From: JADGGV01 sp035715725
GTDB lineage: Bacteria > Gemmatimonadota > Gemmatimonadetes > Longimicrobiales > RSA9
Direction: 5' to 3'
DNA: 64,000 nt
NCBI GenBank assembly: GCA_035715725.1
Contig: DASTKT010000216.1
Location: 1 to 64,000, forward strand
Part shown: positions 36,514 through 44,248 of the stretch, in pieces
Position numbering within the stretch: the first letter of the stretch is position 1
Layout: each line of letters opens with the position of its first letter
Program-made: the position numbers and the translations under genes
Notes under the pieces: generated by a model
What the model saw: the letters and a program-made list of their open reading frames with translations, nothing else
What the model was told of the DNA's origin: nothing
The model's database searches: none

Positions 36514-36551
36514 GCTCGGTGTCGCGCCATCCAACGCGTGAGGAGCGAGCC

Positions 36552-37412
36552 ATGAAGGTCGTCCTGTTCTGCGGAGGCCTGGGGATGCGGCTGCGGGACT
36601 ATGCGGAGAACGTCCCGAAGCCCATGGTGCCGCTCGGGTACCGCCCGATCCTGTGGCACATCATGAAGTACTACGCCCACTTCGGGCACAACGACTTCAT
36701 CCTCTGCCTCGGCTACCGCGGCGACGTCATCAAGAACTACTTCCTCAACTACGAGGAGTGCGTCTCCAACGACTTCGTCCTGTCCGCGGGCGGGCGGCGG
36801 CGCGAGCTGCTCAACAGCGACATCGAGGACTGGCGCATCACGTTCGTCGACACGGGGCTCAACACGAACATCGGCGAGCGCCTCCTGGCCGTGCGGCCGT
36901 ACCTCGAGGACCAGGAGACGTTCCTGGCCAACTACGCCGACGGGCTGACGGACCTGCACCTCCCCGACCAGATCGAGCACGTCCGGCGGCTCGGCAAGGT
37001 GGCGAGCTTCCTCGCCGTCCGGCCGAACCTGAGCTACCACTTCCTCTCCGCGGACGCGAGCGGCCTCGTCACCAGCTTCCGCGACATCGCGCAGTCGGGG
37101 CTCCGCGTCAACGGCGGCTTCTTCGTCCTCCGCCGCGAGATCTTCGACTTCATGCGGCCAGGCGAGGAGCTGGTGCTGGCGCCGTTCGAGCGGCTGATCG
37201 CCGCCCGGCAGCTCGTCGGCTATCCCTACGACGGGTTCTGGGTGCCGATGGACACGGCCAAGGACAAGCAGCGCCTGGACGCCCTGTACGAGCGCGGCGA
37301 GCCGCCGTGGTTCGTCTGGAAGGGCGCCGTGCCGCGGCGCGCCGTGGCGTCGCTGGCCGGGCGCATGCGCCTGTACGCGGAAGGCCTCGAGACGGAGGCC
37401 GCGCGGCCATGA
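36552..37412 (+). CDS. rfbF: Glucose-1-phosphate cytidylyltransferase-like nucleotidyltransferase
   Basis: A 286-residue sugar-1-phosphate nucleotidyltransferase. The nucleotide motif VVLFCGGLGMRLRDYAENVP is followed by KPMVPLGYRPILWHIMKYYA, which closely follows RfbF (compare KPMVEIGGKPILWHIM). The conserved FILCLGYRGDVIKNYF, DTGLNTNIGERLLAVR and a VNGGFFVLRREIFDF segment complete the fold. It would activate a hexose-1-phosphate, probably to CDP-glucose, the entry to CDP-deoxysugars. GAGGAG precedes the ATG. It ends in an overlap with the PIG-L gene. The cytidylyl specificity is inferred from family resemblance and needs a test. Confidence 0.88.
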   Translation: MKVVLFCGGLGMRLRDYAENVPKPMVPLGYRPILWHIMKYYAHFGHNDFILCLGYRGDVIKNYFLNYEECVSNDFVLSAGGRRRELLNSDIEDWRITFVDTGLNTNIGERLLAVRPYLEDQETFLANYADGLTDLHLPDQIEHVRRLGKVASFLAVRPNLSYHFLSADASGLVTSFRDIAQSGLRVNGGFFVLRREIFDFMRPGEELVLAPFERLIAARQLVGYPYDGFWVPMDTAKDKQRLDALYERGEPPWFVWKGAVPRRAVASLAGRMRLYAEGLETEAARP

Positions 37413-38065
37413 TGACGCTCGAGCTCGGACCCGCGGCGCGGGATCGGCTCCGCCTCCTCTGCCTGGGCGCCCACCCCGACGACATCGAGATCGGCTGCGG
37501 CGGCACGGTGTTGCGCCTGCTCGCCGAACGGCCCGGCGGCAGCGTCGACTGGATCGTCTTCAGCGGCTCGGAGCCGCGCGCCGCGGAAGCACGCCGCGGC
37601 GCCGCGCTCTTCCTCGGCGACGCCGCCGAGGCCCGGGTGAGCGTGCACCGCTTCCGCGACGGCTTCTTCCCCTACCTCGGCGGCGAGATCAAGGAGCTGT
37701 TCGAGTCGCTCAAGGCGACGCTCGCGCCCGACGTCATCTTCACGCATCACGCCCACGACCTGCACCAGGACCATCGCGTGATCGCCGAGCTGACCTGGAA
37801 CACGTTCCGCGACCAGCTCATCCTCGAGTACGAGATCCCCAAGTACGATGGCGGGCTGGCCACGCCCAACGTCTTCGTCCCGCTCGACGAGGCCACGCGG
37901 CGCCGCAAGGTCGGCTCGCTGATGGAGGCGTTCGCCACGCAGCGGGAGAAGCGCTGGTTCACCGACGCGACGTTCGACGGGCTCATGCGGCTGCGCGGCG
38001 TCGAGTGCGCGTCGCCGAGCGGGTACGCGGAGGGCTTCCACGCGCGGAAGCTGGTCGTCGCATGA
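37409..38065 (+). CDS. PIG-L/LmbE family deacetylase
   Basis: A 218-residue zinc deacetylase. The metal motif is AHPDDIEIGCGGTVLRL (about residues 21-37) and the second is FTHHAHDLHQDHRVI. These enzymes remove N-acetyl or other acyl groups from sugars such as GlcNAc-containing precursors. The start could be either of two adjacent ATG codons (37409 or 37412) behind GGAGG; the first overlaps the nucleotidyltransferase stop. Its stop overlaps the permease start, so it is part of the same coupled operon. A free amino sugar in the exported glycan is a reasonable inference. Confidence 0.91.
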   Translation: MMTLELGPAARDRLRLLCLGAHPDDIEIGCGGTVLRLLAERPGGSVDWIVFSGSEPRAAEARRGAALFLGDAAEARVSVHRFRDGFFPYLGGEIKELFESLKATLAPDVIFTHHAHDLHQDHRVIAELTWNTFRDQLILEYEIPKYDGGLATPNVFVPLDEATRRRKVGSLMEAFATQREKRWFTDATFDGLMRLRGVECASPSGYAEGFHARKLVVA

Positions 38066-39012
38066 ACGCGCGGAGCGGGCCGGTGAGCGTGGAGCCGGCG
38101 ACGGCCGCCGCGGCGGCCGATGCGCCGCCCGCCGCGGGCGCCGCCGAACCGTCCGCCGCGTCGTGGGCCGGGCGCCCGGACGTCGAGACGGTGGTGGGCC
38201 TCGAAGGGGGGACCACGCGCGGCGAGCTGCTGCGCTCGCTCCGCGAGCTGGTCCGGCGCCGCGACCTGCTCTTCGTGGTCGCCTGGCGCGAGATCAAGGT
38301 GAAGTACAAGCAGTCGGTGATGGGCTTCGCCTGGGCCGTCCTGATGCCCGCATTGATCGTCATGGCCGGCGTGCTCGTCAAGTACGCCTTCGCCTCCATC
38401 TCCGGCAGCCGGCTGCGCACGGACGACGTCGTCAGCGTGGCCGTGCGCTCGGTGCCGTGGGCGTTCTTCGTGGCGTCGATCCGCTTCGCGTCGACGAGCC
38501 TGATCTCCAACTCCAACCTGGTGACGAAGATCTACATGCCGCGGATGATCTTCCCCGTGGCCTCGGTCCTCTCCCAGCTCGCGGACCTCGGCGTGGCGAC
38601 CGTCGTCCTCGCTCTCCTCCTCGTCGTCGCGGGCGTCGGGGTCGGCGCGCAGATCCTCTGGGTCCCCGTGCTCCTCGTCCCGCTCGTGCTGCTCGTGGCC
38701 GGGCTCGGGATCTTCCTGTCCGCGGCCGGCCTCTTCTTCCGCGACGTGAAGTACATCGTCGAGGTGATCATCACGTTCGCGATCTTCTTCACGCCCGTCT
38801 TCTACGACGTCTCGATGTTCGGCGCGTGGGCCGGAGTCCTGATGCTGAACCCCGTCGCGCCGATCCTGGAGGGCATCGCCGCCGCGGTCCTCTCGAAGCC
38901 CATGCCGTCCGCGGGATGGCTCGGCTACAGCGCCGGCGTCGCGGTCGTCGGCCTCGTCGCCGCCGTCGCCTTCTTCAAGCGCGTCGAGCCCTACTTCGCG
39001 GAGAGCGTATGA
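38062..39012 (+). CDS. wzm: Polysaccharide ABC exporter permease (Wzm-type)
   Basis: A 316-residue ABC-2 membrane protein. An Ala/Pro-rich cytoplasmic N-terminus of about 55 residues is followed by RRDLLFVVAWREIKVKYKQS, a typical amphipathic segment before the first helix, and about six hydrophobic segments. The ISNSNLVTKIYMPRMIFPV loop and FRDVKYIVEVIITFAIFFTP are family signatures. It forms the channel that exports lipid-linked polysaccharide across the inner membrane, together with the ATPase encoded next. Both ends overlap neighbours in ATGA fashion. Confidence 0.93.
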   Translation: MNARSGPVSVEPATAAAAADAPPAAGAAEPSAASWAGRPDVETVVGLEGGTTRGELLRSLRELVRRRDLLFVVAWREIKVKYKQSVMGFAWAVLMPALIVMAGVLVKYAFASISGSRLRTDDVVSVAVRSVPWAFFVASIRFASTSLISNSNLVTKIYMPRMIFPVASVLSQLADLGVATVVLALLLVVAGVGVGAQILWVPVLLVPLVLLVAGLGIFLSAAGLFFRDVKYIVEVIITFAIFFTPVFYDVSMFGAWAGVLMLNPVAPILEGIAAAVLSKPMPSAGWLGYSAGVAVVGLVAAVAFFKRVEPYFAESV

Positions 39013-40295
39013 GCGCCCGGTCCGAGGGCGTCCTCGTCATGGAGCACGTGTACAAGAAGTTCCGCCGGGGAGAGATCTACGATTCGCTGCGCGACCTGAT
39101 CCCGGGGCTCGTCGGCCGGCTGGGCCGGAGCGCGCCCGCCGAGTCGCTGCACGGCAAGGAATTCTGGGCGCTGCAGGACATCTCCTTCGAGGTGGGCCGT
39201 GGCGAGGCGTTCGGCATCGTCGGCGCGAATGGCGCCGGCAAGAGCACGATCCTCAAGCTGCTGAGCGGCGTCATGCGTCCCACGCGCGGCCGGACCACCC
39301 GGCGCGGCCGGCTCTCGGCGCTCATCGAGGTGGGCGCGGGCTTCCACCCCGATCTGACCGGCCGGGAGAACATCTACCTGAACGGGATGATCCTGGGCAT
39401 GACGAAGGACGAGGTCCGCCGGAAGTTCGACGAGATCGTCGAGTTCGCCGGGCTCGCGGACTTCATCGACACGCCGGTCAAGCGCTACTCGTCCGGGATG
39501 TACGCCCGCCTCGGCTTCGCCGTCGCCGCGCACGTCGAGCCCGACCTGCTGATCGTGGACGAGGTGCTCAGCGTCGGCGACTACCTCTTCCAGCAGAAGT
39601 GCCTCGACCGCATGAACTCGATCCTGAAGGGCGGCACGACCGTCCTGTTCGTCTCGCACAACCTGCACGCGGTGGCCGAGCTGTGCCCGCGGGGCATGCT
39701 CCTGGAGAAGGGGAGGATGATCGCGTGCGGCCCGACGGACGAGGTGATCCGCACCTACATCGGCCGCGCGCAGGACCAGCGCTCGGAGGAGGGGACCCGC
39801 GTCCAGATCCGCGAGATCCGGCTCCGCCGCGCGGACGGGCCCACGGTCCGATTCGAGCCGGGGGAGACGGCGTGCGTCGACGTGACGGTCGCCGCGAGCC
39901 AGGCGAGCGGCGACGTCTCCGTCGTCGTCCAGATCGTCGACGACAACTTCTACCCCCTCTTCGACACCTGCAACGCGCGCCTGAGCGGCGGGATGAGCGC
40001 ATCGCTCGGCGCGGGCGAGCGGCTCGAGTGCACGTTCGAGCTGGACCTGCACCTGGGCGCCGGCACGTACCACGTCAACGTGTACGCGCACGAGTATTCG
40101 ACGGATCGCCCGTTCAGCACCTGGCGATCCGCCGCGAGCTTCTTCATCGGCGAAACGCGCACGATGAAGGGGCGTGCCAACCTCTATCCGCGGTTGCGGC
40201 GTTGTCGGACGGTGGCCGCGGAGCCGGCCGAGCCGTCGGGCGGGGCGCCCCGCCTCGCGCGCTCGGCCGGCGACGCCGCCGCCCGGACCGACTGA
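39009..40295 (+). CDS. wzt: Polysaccharide ABC exporter ATPase with C-terminal glycan-binding domain (Wzt-type)
   Basis: A 428-residue ATPase of the O-antigen/teichoic acid exporter class. Walker A is GANGAGKST (about residues 74-82), then LIEVGAGFHPDLTGRENI, signature YSSGMYARLGFA, Walker B LLIVDEVLSVGD and the switch VLFVSHNLHAV. From about residue 250 a beta-rich Wzt_C-type domain follows (RVQIREIRLRRADG to RPFSTWRSAASFFIG). In known O-antigen systems this domain recognises a modification at the non-reducing end of the finished chain. An Ala-rich tail ends the protein. The presence of Wzt_C predicts that this glycan ends in a capping group, which fits the methylation genes upstream. Confidence 0.94.
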   Translation: MSARSEGVLVMEHVYKKFRRGEIYDSLRDLIPGLVGRLGRSAPAESLHGKEFWALQDISFEVGRGEAFGIVGANGAGKSTILKLLSGVMRPTRGRTTRRGRLSALIEVGAGFHPDLTGRENIYLNGMILGMTKDEVRRKFDEIVEFAGLADFIDTPVKRYSSGMYARLGFAVAAHVEPDLLIVDEVLSVGDYLFQQKCLDRMNSILKGGTTVLFVSHNLHAVAELCPRGMLLEKGRMIACGPTDEVIRTYIGRAQDQRSEEGTRVQIREIRLRRADGPTVRFEPGETACVDVTVAASQASGDVSVVVQIVDDNFYPLFDTCNARLSGGMSASLGAGERLECTFELDLHLGAGTYHVNVYAHEYSTDRPFSTWRSAASFFIGETRTMKGRANLYPRLRRCRTVAAEPAEPSGGAPRLARSAGDAAARTD

Positions 40296-40346
40296 CCCGC
40301 CAGGGGCGCGGAGGGGCCGAAGCGGTTCCACCACGTGAACACCGAT

Positions 40347-40369
40347 GGCGCGAGCGCCCGGCTCGCGCC
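40347..40369 (+). other. Nine-pair hairpin after wzt
   Basis: GGCGCGAGC and GCTCGCGCC pair perfectly around GCCCG in the 142-base gap between wzt and the Cys-module gene. No T-tract follows, so it could be a Rho-dependent end, a mRNA-processing stem or a partial attenuator. Confidence 0.45.
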
Positions 40370-40437
40370 TCCCACACCGGGCGTCGCCCGACGCCACGCA
40401 CCGGTCTCCGGTGACGTTCGAACCCGGCAGGTGAGCC

Positions 40438-41547
40438 ATGTCGCCGAACCTCCGTGCCGGCGATCTCGTCGAGGTCCGCAGCGAAGCGGAAATCCTCGCC
40501 TCGCTCGACGAGAACGGCTGCATCGACGGCCTCCCCTTCATGCCCGAGATGCTCGAGTACTGCGGTGCGCGCGTCCGCGTCGACAAGCGGGCCGACAAGA
40601 CGTGCGACACGATCGACTACACCGGCAACCGCCGCATGCGCGACGCCGTCCACCTCGAGGGGATGCGCTGCAGCGGCGCCGCGCACGGCGGCTGCCAGGC
40701 GCACTGCCCGTTCTTCTGGAAGGAAGCGTGGCTGAAGCCGGTGGACGACCGCGCCGGCGCGCCCGCCCGACCGCGCCGCGCCGCGCCCGACCGGCCGCGC
40801 GCCGCCGGACCCGCGCCGGCGCCCGCGCAACCACGCTGGGACCGCGCGCGGCTGATGGCCGCCACCCAGCGCCCAGGCCCGGACGGGGAAGCGATCCGCT
40901 ACCGCTGCCAGGCCACCGAGCTGCTCGCCGCCACCACTCCCATGGCGTGGTGGGATGTCCGGCAGTACGTGCGCGACGTCCGGTCGGGGAACGTCGGCGT
41001 GATGGACGTCGTGCGCGCGGCGTCGTTCCGGCTCTTCCGCCGGCTCATCCACGCCCGCTGGTTCCGCGGCTACCGGCTCGCGCTTCGTGCCTACGACCGG
41101 TTCCAGTCGTGGCGGGGCGGTCCGCCCTACCCGTTGACGGCCGGCACGCTGGCGCGGACGCCGCGGCAGACGCTCGACCTCCTCCCCGGCGAGCTCGTGC
41201 GGGTCAAGCCGCTGGACGCCATCCGCCGGACCGTCGACGGGCGCGGCCGCAACCGGGGGCTCTCCTTCGATCCCGAGATGGTCCGCTACTGCGGCAGCGA
41301 GCGCCCGGTGCTCGCCCGCGTCGAGCGCCTCATCGACGAGCGGACCGGGGCGATGGTCCACCTCTCGAGCGACTGCATCATCCTCGACGGCGCCGTCTGC
41401 CGGGCCACCTGCAGCCACAAGCGGCTCTTCTGCCCGCGCCAGCTCTATCCGTTCTGGCGCGAGATCTGGCTGGAACGCGTCGAGCGCCCCGCGGGCGACG
41501 TCGAGCCCGCGCCCCGCGCGCGCGAGGCGGAGCCGACGGCCGTATGA
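40438..41547 (+). CDS. Protein of unknown function with duplicated Cys-rich module
   Basis: A 369-residue protein with two copies of one module. Copy 1 (residues 8-102) runs GDLVEVRSEAEILASLD, PFMPEMLEYCG, then Cys78-x7-Cys86-x3-Cys90 and FFWKEAWLKPV. Copy 2 (251-348) runs GELVRVKPLDAIRRTVD, FDPEMVRYCG, Cys313-x7-Cys321-x3-Cys325 and PFWREIWLERV. The Tyr-Cys-Gly (Cys42, Cys285) and the C-x7-C-x3-C spacing are the same in both. The pattern suggests a metal or Fe-S site in each half, but no cofactor has been shown. A middle linker (about 103-250) contains basic helices. There is no signal peptide. GCAGGTGA precedes the ATG, and its stop overlaps the hydrolase start. The function is unknown. Confidence 0.8.
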   Translation: MSPNLRAGDLVEVRSEAEILASLDENGCIDGLPFMPEMLEYCGARVRVDKRADKTCDTIDYTGNRRMRDAVHLEGMRCSGAAHGGCQAHCPFFWKEAWLKPVDDRAGAPARPRRAAPDRPRAAGPAPAPAQPRWDRARLMAATQRPGPDGEAIRYRCQATELLAATTPMAWWDVRQYVRDVRSGNVGVMDVVRAASFRLFRRLIHARWFRGYRLALRAYDRFQSWRGGPPYPLTAGTLARTPRQTLDLLPGELVRVKPLDAIRRTVDGRGRNRGLSFDPEMVRYCGSERPVLARVERLIDERTGAMVHLSSDCIILDGAVCRATCSHKRLFCPRQLYPFWREIWLERVERPAGDVEPAPRAREAEPTAV

Positions 41548-43301
41548 ACGCACACGGAGATCCGATCGCGCCGAACGGCGGCACCGCCATGCCGGCGCGG
41601 CGCCCGAGCGGCTCGGCCCGCGCGCTCCTCCTCGCCCTGGTGCTCCCCGGCCTCGTCGCCCTCTCCACGGCGAGCGCCGCGGTCTACTACTACCGCGCGG
41701 GCATCCCGAGGTACGCGGCACCGATCCTGCCGTCGCTCCCGCCGGGGCGCGCGGCACGCACGCCGGCGTCCGGACCGCTCCGCCGCCACCCGACGAACCC
41801 GCGGTACTTCGCCGATGCCACCGGCCGGGCGGTGCTCCTCACGGGCGCGCATACGTGGGCGGATTTCGCCGACAACGGCATCGGCACGCAGCCGCCGGCG
41901 TTCGACTACGGCGCGTACCTCGATTTCCTCGTCGCGAACAACCACGACTTCATCCGGCTCTGGGCGTGGGAGAACTCGCGCTGGGGACCGTGGGTCACGA
42001 CGGCCGACTACCGCTATTTCCCGGGGCCGCCGTACCGGCGGACGGGCCCCGGCCTCGCGCTCGACGGCATGCCGCGCTTCGACCTCGATTCCCTCGACGA
42101 CGCGTACTTCGAGCGGCTGCGCTCCCGGGTGGCCCGCGCCGGCGAGCGCGGGATCTACGTGTCGATCATGCTCTTCAACGGCTGGTCGATCGACAACGCG
42201 CACTCGAGGCTCTACCGCGGCAACCCGTGGCAGGGACACCCGTTCAACCGCGCGAACAACGTCAACGGCGTCGATGGCGACCCCGATCGCAACGACGGCG
42301 GCGAAGAGACCCACCAGCTCCGGATCCCGAAGGTCACCGCGTACCAGGAGGCCTACGTCCGCCGCGTGATCGACGCGGTGAACGACCTGGACAACGTGCT
42401 CTTCGAGATCAGCAACGAGAGCTACGCATCCTCGCGGGACTGGCAGTATCACATGATCGACCTGATCCACGCGTACGAGAGGACGAAGCCGAAGCAGCAC
42501 CCGGTCGGGATGAGCCAGTACCAGTGGCCCGGCAGCAACGCCGACCTGCTGAACGGCCCGGCCGACTGGATCTCGCCGTGGGAGGAGCTGCCCCGCTACC
42601 CGTACCGGAACGATCCGCCGGTCGCCGACGGCCGGAAGGTCGTCATCGTCGACACGGACCACCTGTGGGGCATCGGCGGCGACTACGCCTGGGCGTGGAA
42701 GACGTTCCTGCGAGGCAACCAGCCCAGCTTCATGGATGGCTACGACGGCGAGGCGGTCGGGAGCGGCGCGCCGGCGCCCTGGGATGTACGCCTCGCGAGC
42801 TGGAAGGACATCGTCGACGATGTGCTGCGCCGCAGCCGCCGGCCGGTGGGGTGGGAGCCGAACGCGGAACGATGGGTCAGGCTGCGCGCGAACCTCGGCT
42901 ACATCCTCGACTTCTCGCGTCGCGTGGATCTCGCCAGGATGACGCCCCGGCCGGAGCTCGCGTCCACGCGGTACTGCCTGGCGTACGCGAGCGCGACGGC
43001 GGCGGAGTACCTGGTCTACGTCCCGGATGCGACGAAGCCCGTCGACGTGAATCTCTCCGGCTTCCGCGGCCCGCTCGCGACCGAGTGGTTCGACCCGCGG
43101 ACGGGGACATCGCTCCGCGGCGATCCCGTCCGCGGCGGCGCCGCCCGGCGCTTCGTCCCGCCGTTCCATGGCGACGCCGTGCTCTACCTGCGCGGCGGCC
43201 GCGCCGCCACCGGCGCGCCGATCGCGCTGGCCCCCGGCGCGACGCGGCCGAAGCCGCGGCGCCGGCCGCGGCGCGCCGGCGCCGGTCGGAGGCGCCCGTG
43301 A
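41544..43301 (+). CDS. Membrane-anchored glycoside hydrolase-like protein (DUF4038 type)
   Basis: A 585-residue protein. An N-terminal hydrophobic segment (ALLLALVLPGLVALSTASAAV) serves as signal anchor or signal peptide. The TIM-barrel part begins PRYFADATGRAVLLTGAH, HTWADFADNG, NNHDFIRLWAWENSRW, GIYVSIMLFNGWS and LFEISNESY, whose Asn-Glu is the expected catalytic acid of clan A glycosidases, with VVIVDTDHLWG later. A beta-sandwich C-terminal domain (YLVYVPDATKPVDVNLSGF) precedes a very basic tail. It fits the DUF4038/DUF6298 group of putative glycan hydrolases. It is coupled to the Cys-module gene and to the GT2 gene, so it may trim the polysaccharide made here. Confidence 0.84.
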   Translation: MNAHGDPIAPNGGTAMPARRPSGSARALLLALVLPGLVALSTASAAVYYYRAGIPRYAAPILPSLPPGRAARTPASGPLRRHPTNPRYFADATGRAVLLTGAHTWADFADNGIGTQPPAFDYGAYLDFLVANNHDFIRLWAWENSRWGPWVTTADYRYFPGPPYRRTGPGLALDGMPRFDLDSLDDAYFERLRSRVARAGERGIYVSIMLFNGWSIDNAHSRLYRGNPWQGHPFNRANNVNGVDGDPDRNDGGEETHQLRIPKVTAYQEAYVRRVIDAVNDLDNVLFEISNESYASSRDWQYHMIDLIHAYERTKPKQHPVGMSQYQWPGSNADLLNGPADWISPWEELPRYPYRNDPPVADGRKVVIVDTDHLWGIGGDYAWAWKTFLRGNQPSFMDGYDGEAVGSGAPAPWDVRLASWKDIVDDVLRRSRRPVGWEPNAERWVRLRANLGYILDFSRRVDLARMTPRPELASTRYCLAYASATAAEYLVYVPDATKPVDVNLSGFRGPLATEWFDPRTGTSLRGDPVRGGAARRFVPPFHGDAVLYLRGGRAATGAPIALAPGATRPKPRRRPRRAGAGRRRP

Positions 43302-44248
43302 GCGCCCCGCACCCCCGGCGGACGCCGGCCACGCCGCGCGTCAGCCTCGGCATGCCCGTCTTCAACGGCGAGAGGTATCTCGAGGAGGCGCTGCGGTCGC
43401 TGCTCGCGCAGACGTTCGAGGACTTCGAGCTGCTCGTCTACGACAACGCGTCGGCGGACCGGACGCGCACGATCTGCCTCGACTACGCGGCCCGCGATGC
43501 CCGGATCCGCTATCGGCGCAACGCGGAGAACGTCGGCTTCGTGCGCAACCAGAACGCGGTGATCGAGGACGCGCGGGGCAAGTACTTCCTCCTGACGCAC
43601 CACGACGATGTGCGCCTGCCGACCTACCTCGAGCGCACGATCGAGGTCCTCGACGCGGACGACGGCGTCACGGTCTGCTACACCGTCACGCGCGACATCG
43701 ACGAGCACGGCCGCTTCCTCCCGCGCGAGGACCCGGTGCTGCGCCTCGCCTCGGACGACCCGCGGGAGCGGTTCCGCGACGTCATCCGGATGGACCACCT
43801 CTGCGAGGCGGACTTCGGCCTCACGCGGCTCGACGCGCTCCGGCAGACCCGGCTGCACGGCGCCTACGCCGACTCCGATCGCGTGCTCCTGGCCGAGCTG
43901 CTGCTCCGCGGCCGCTTCCACCGGATCCCGGAATGCCTGTTCCACCGGCGGGCGCACGCGCTGCAGTCCACCGCCATCGCGCCGGATCGCCAGGGGCGCA
44001 CCGTCTGGTTCGATCCCGCCGTCCGGGACAGGCTCGTCTTCCCGCACTTCCGGGAGTTCCGGGAGTACCTCGCCGCGATCGGCCGCGCACCGGTCGGGCT
44101 GGGGACCCGGCTGTCGTGCTACGCCGCGATGGTGCGCTGGCTCGGCACGAACCGCCGCCGCCTGATCAGCGACGTCGACTTCGCCGGCCGGCAGCTCCTG
44201 CGGCCCCTCAAACGCGCCGCCATGCGCAGAAGCGGGCGCCTACGATGA
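43298..44248 (+). CDS. Glycosyltransferase family 2
   Basis: A 316-residue GT-A enzyme. VSLGMPVFNGERYLEEAL (about residues 15-32), LLVYDNASADRTRTICLDYA, VGFVRNQNAVIEDARG and LLTHHDDVRLPTYL give the nucleotide-binding and DXD-like metal regions. The acceptor half contains VIRMDHLCEADFGLTRLDAL and YADSDRVLLAELLLRGRF. The GTG start is behind GGAGG and overlaps the hydrolase stop; its own stop overlaps the next glycosyltransferase. The donor sugar is unknown, but it should act at the cytoplasmic side on the polysaccharide of this operon. Confidence 0.92.
   Translation: MSAPHPRRTPATPRVSLGMPVFNGERYLEEALRSLLAQTFEDFELLVYDNASADRTRTICLDYAARDARIRYRRNAENVGFVRNQNAVIEDARGKYFLLTHHDDVRLPTYLERTIEVLDADDGVTVCYTVTRDIDEHGRFLPREDPVLRLASDDPRERFRDVIRMDHLCEADFGLTRLDALRQTRLHGAYADSDRVLLAELLLRGRFHRIPECLFHRRAHALQSTAIAPDRQGRTVWFDPAVRDRLVFPHFREFREYLAAIGRAPVGLGTRLSCYAAMVRWLGTNRRRLISDVDFAGRQLLRPLKRAAMRRSGRLR

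Noticed and set aside
40410..40432. tRNA T-arm-like GTTCGAACC
   Set aside because: The flanking bases do not form the five-pair T stem and no acceptor or anticodon stems surround it.
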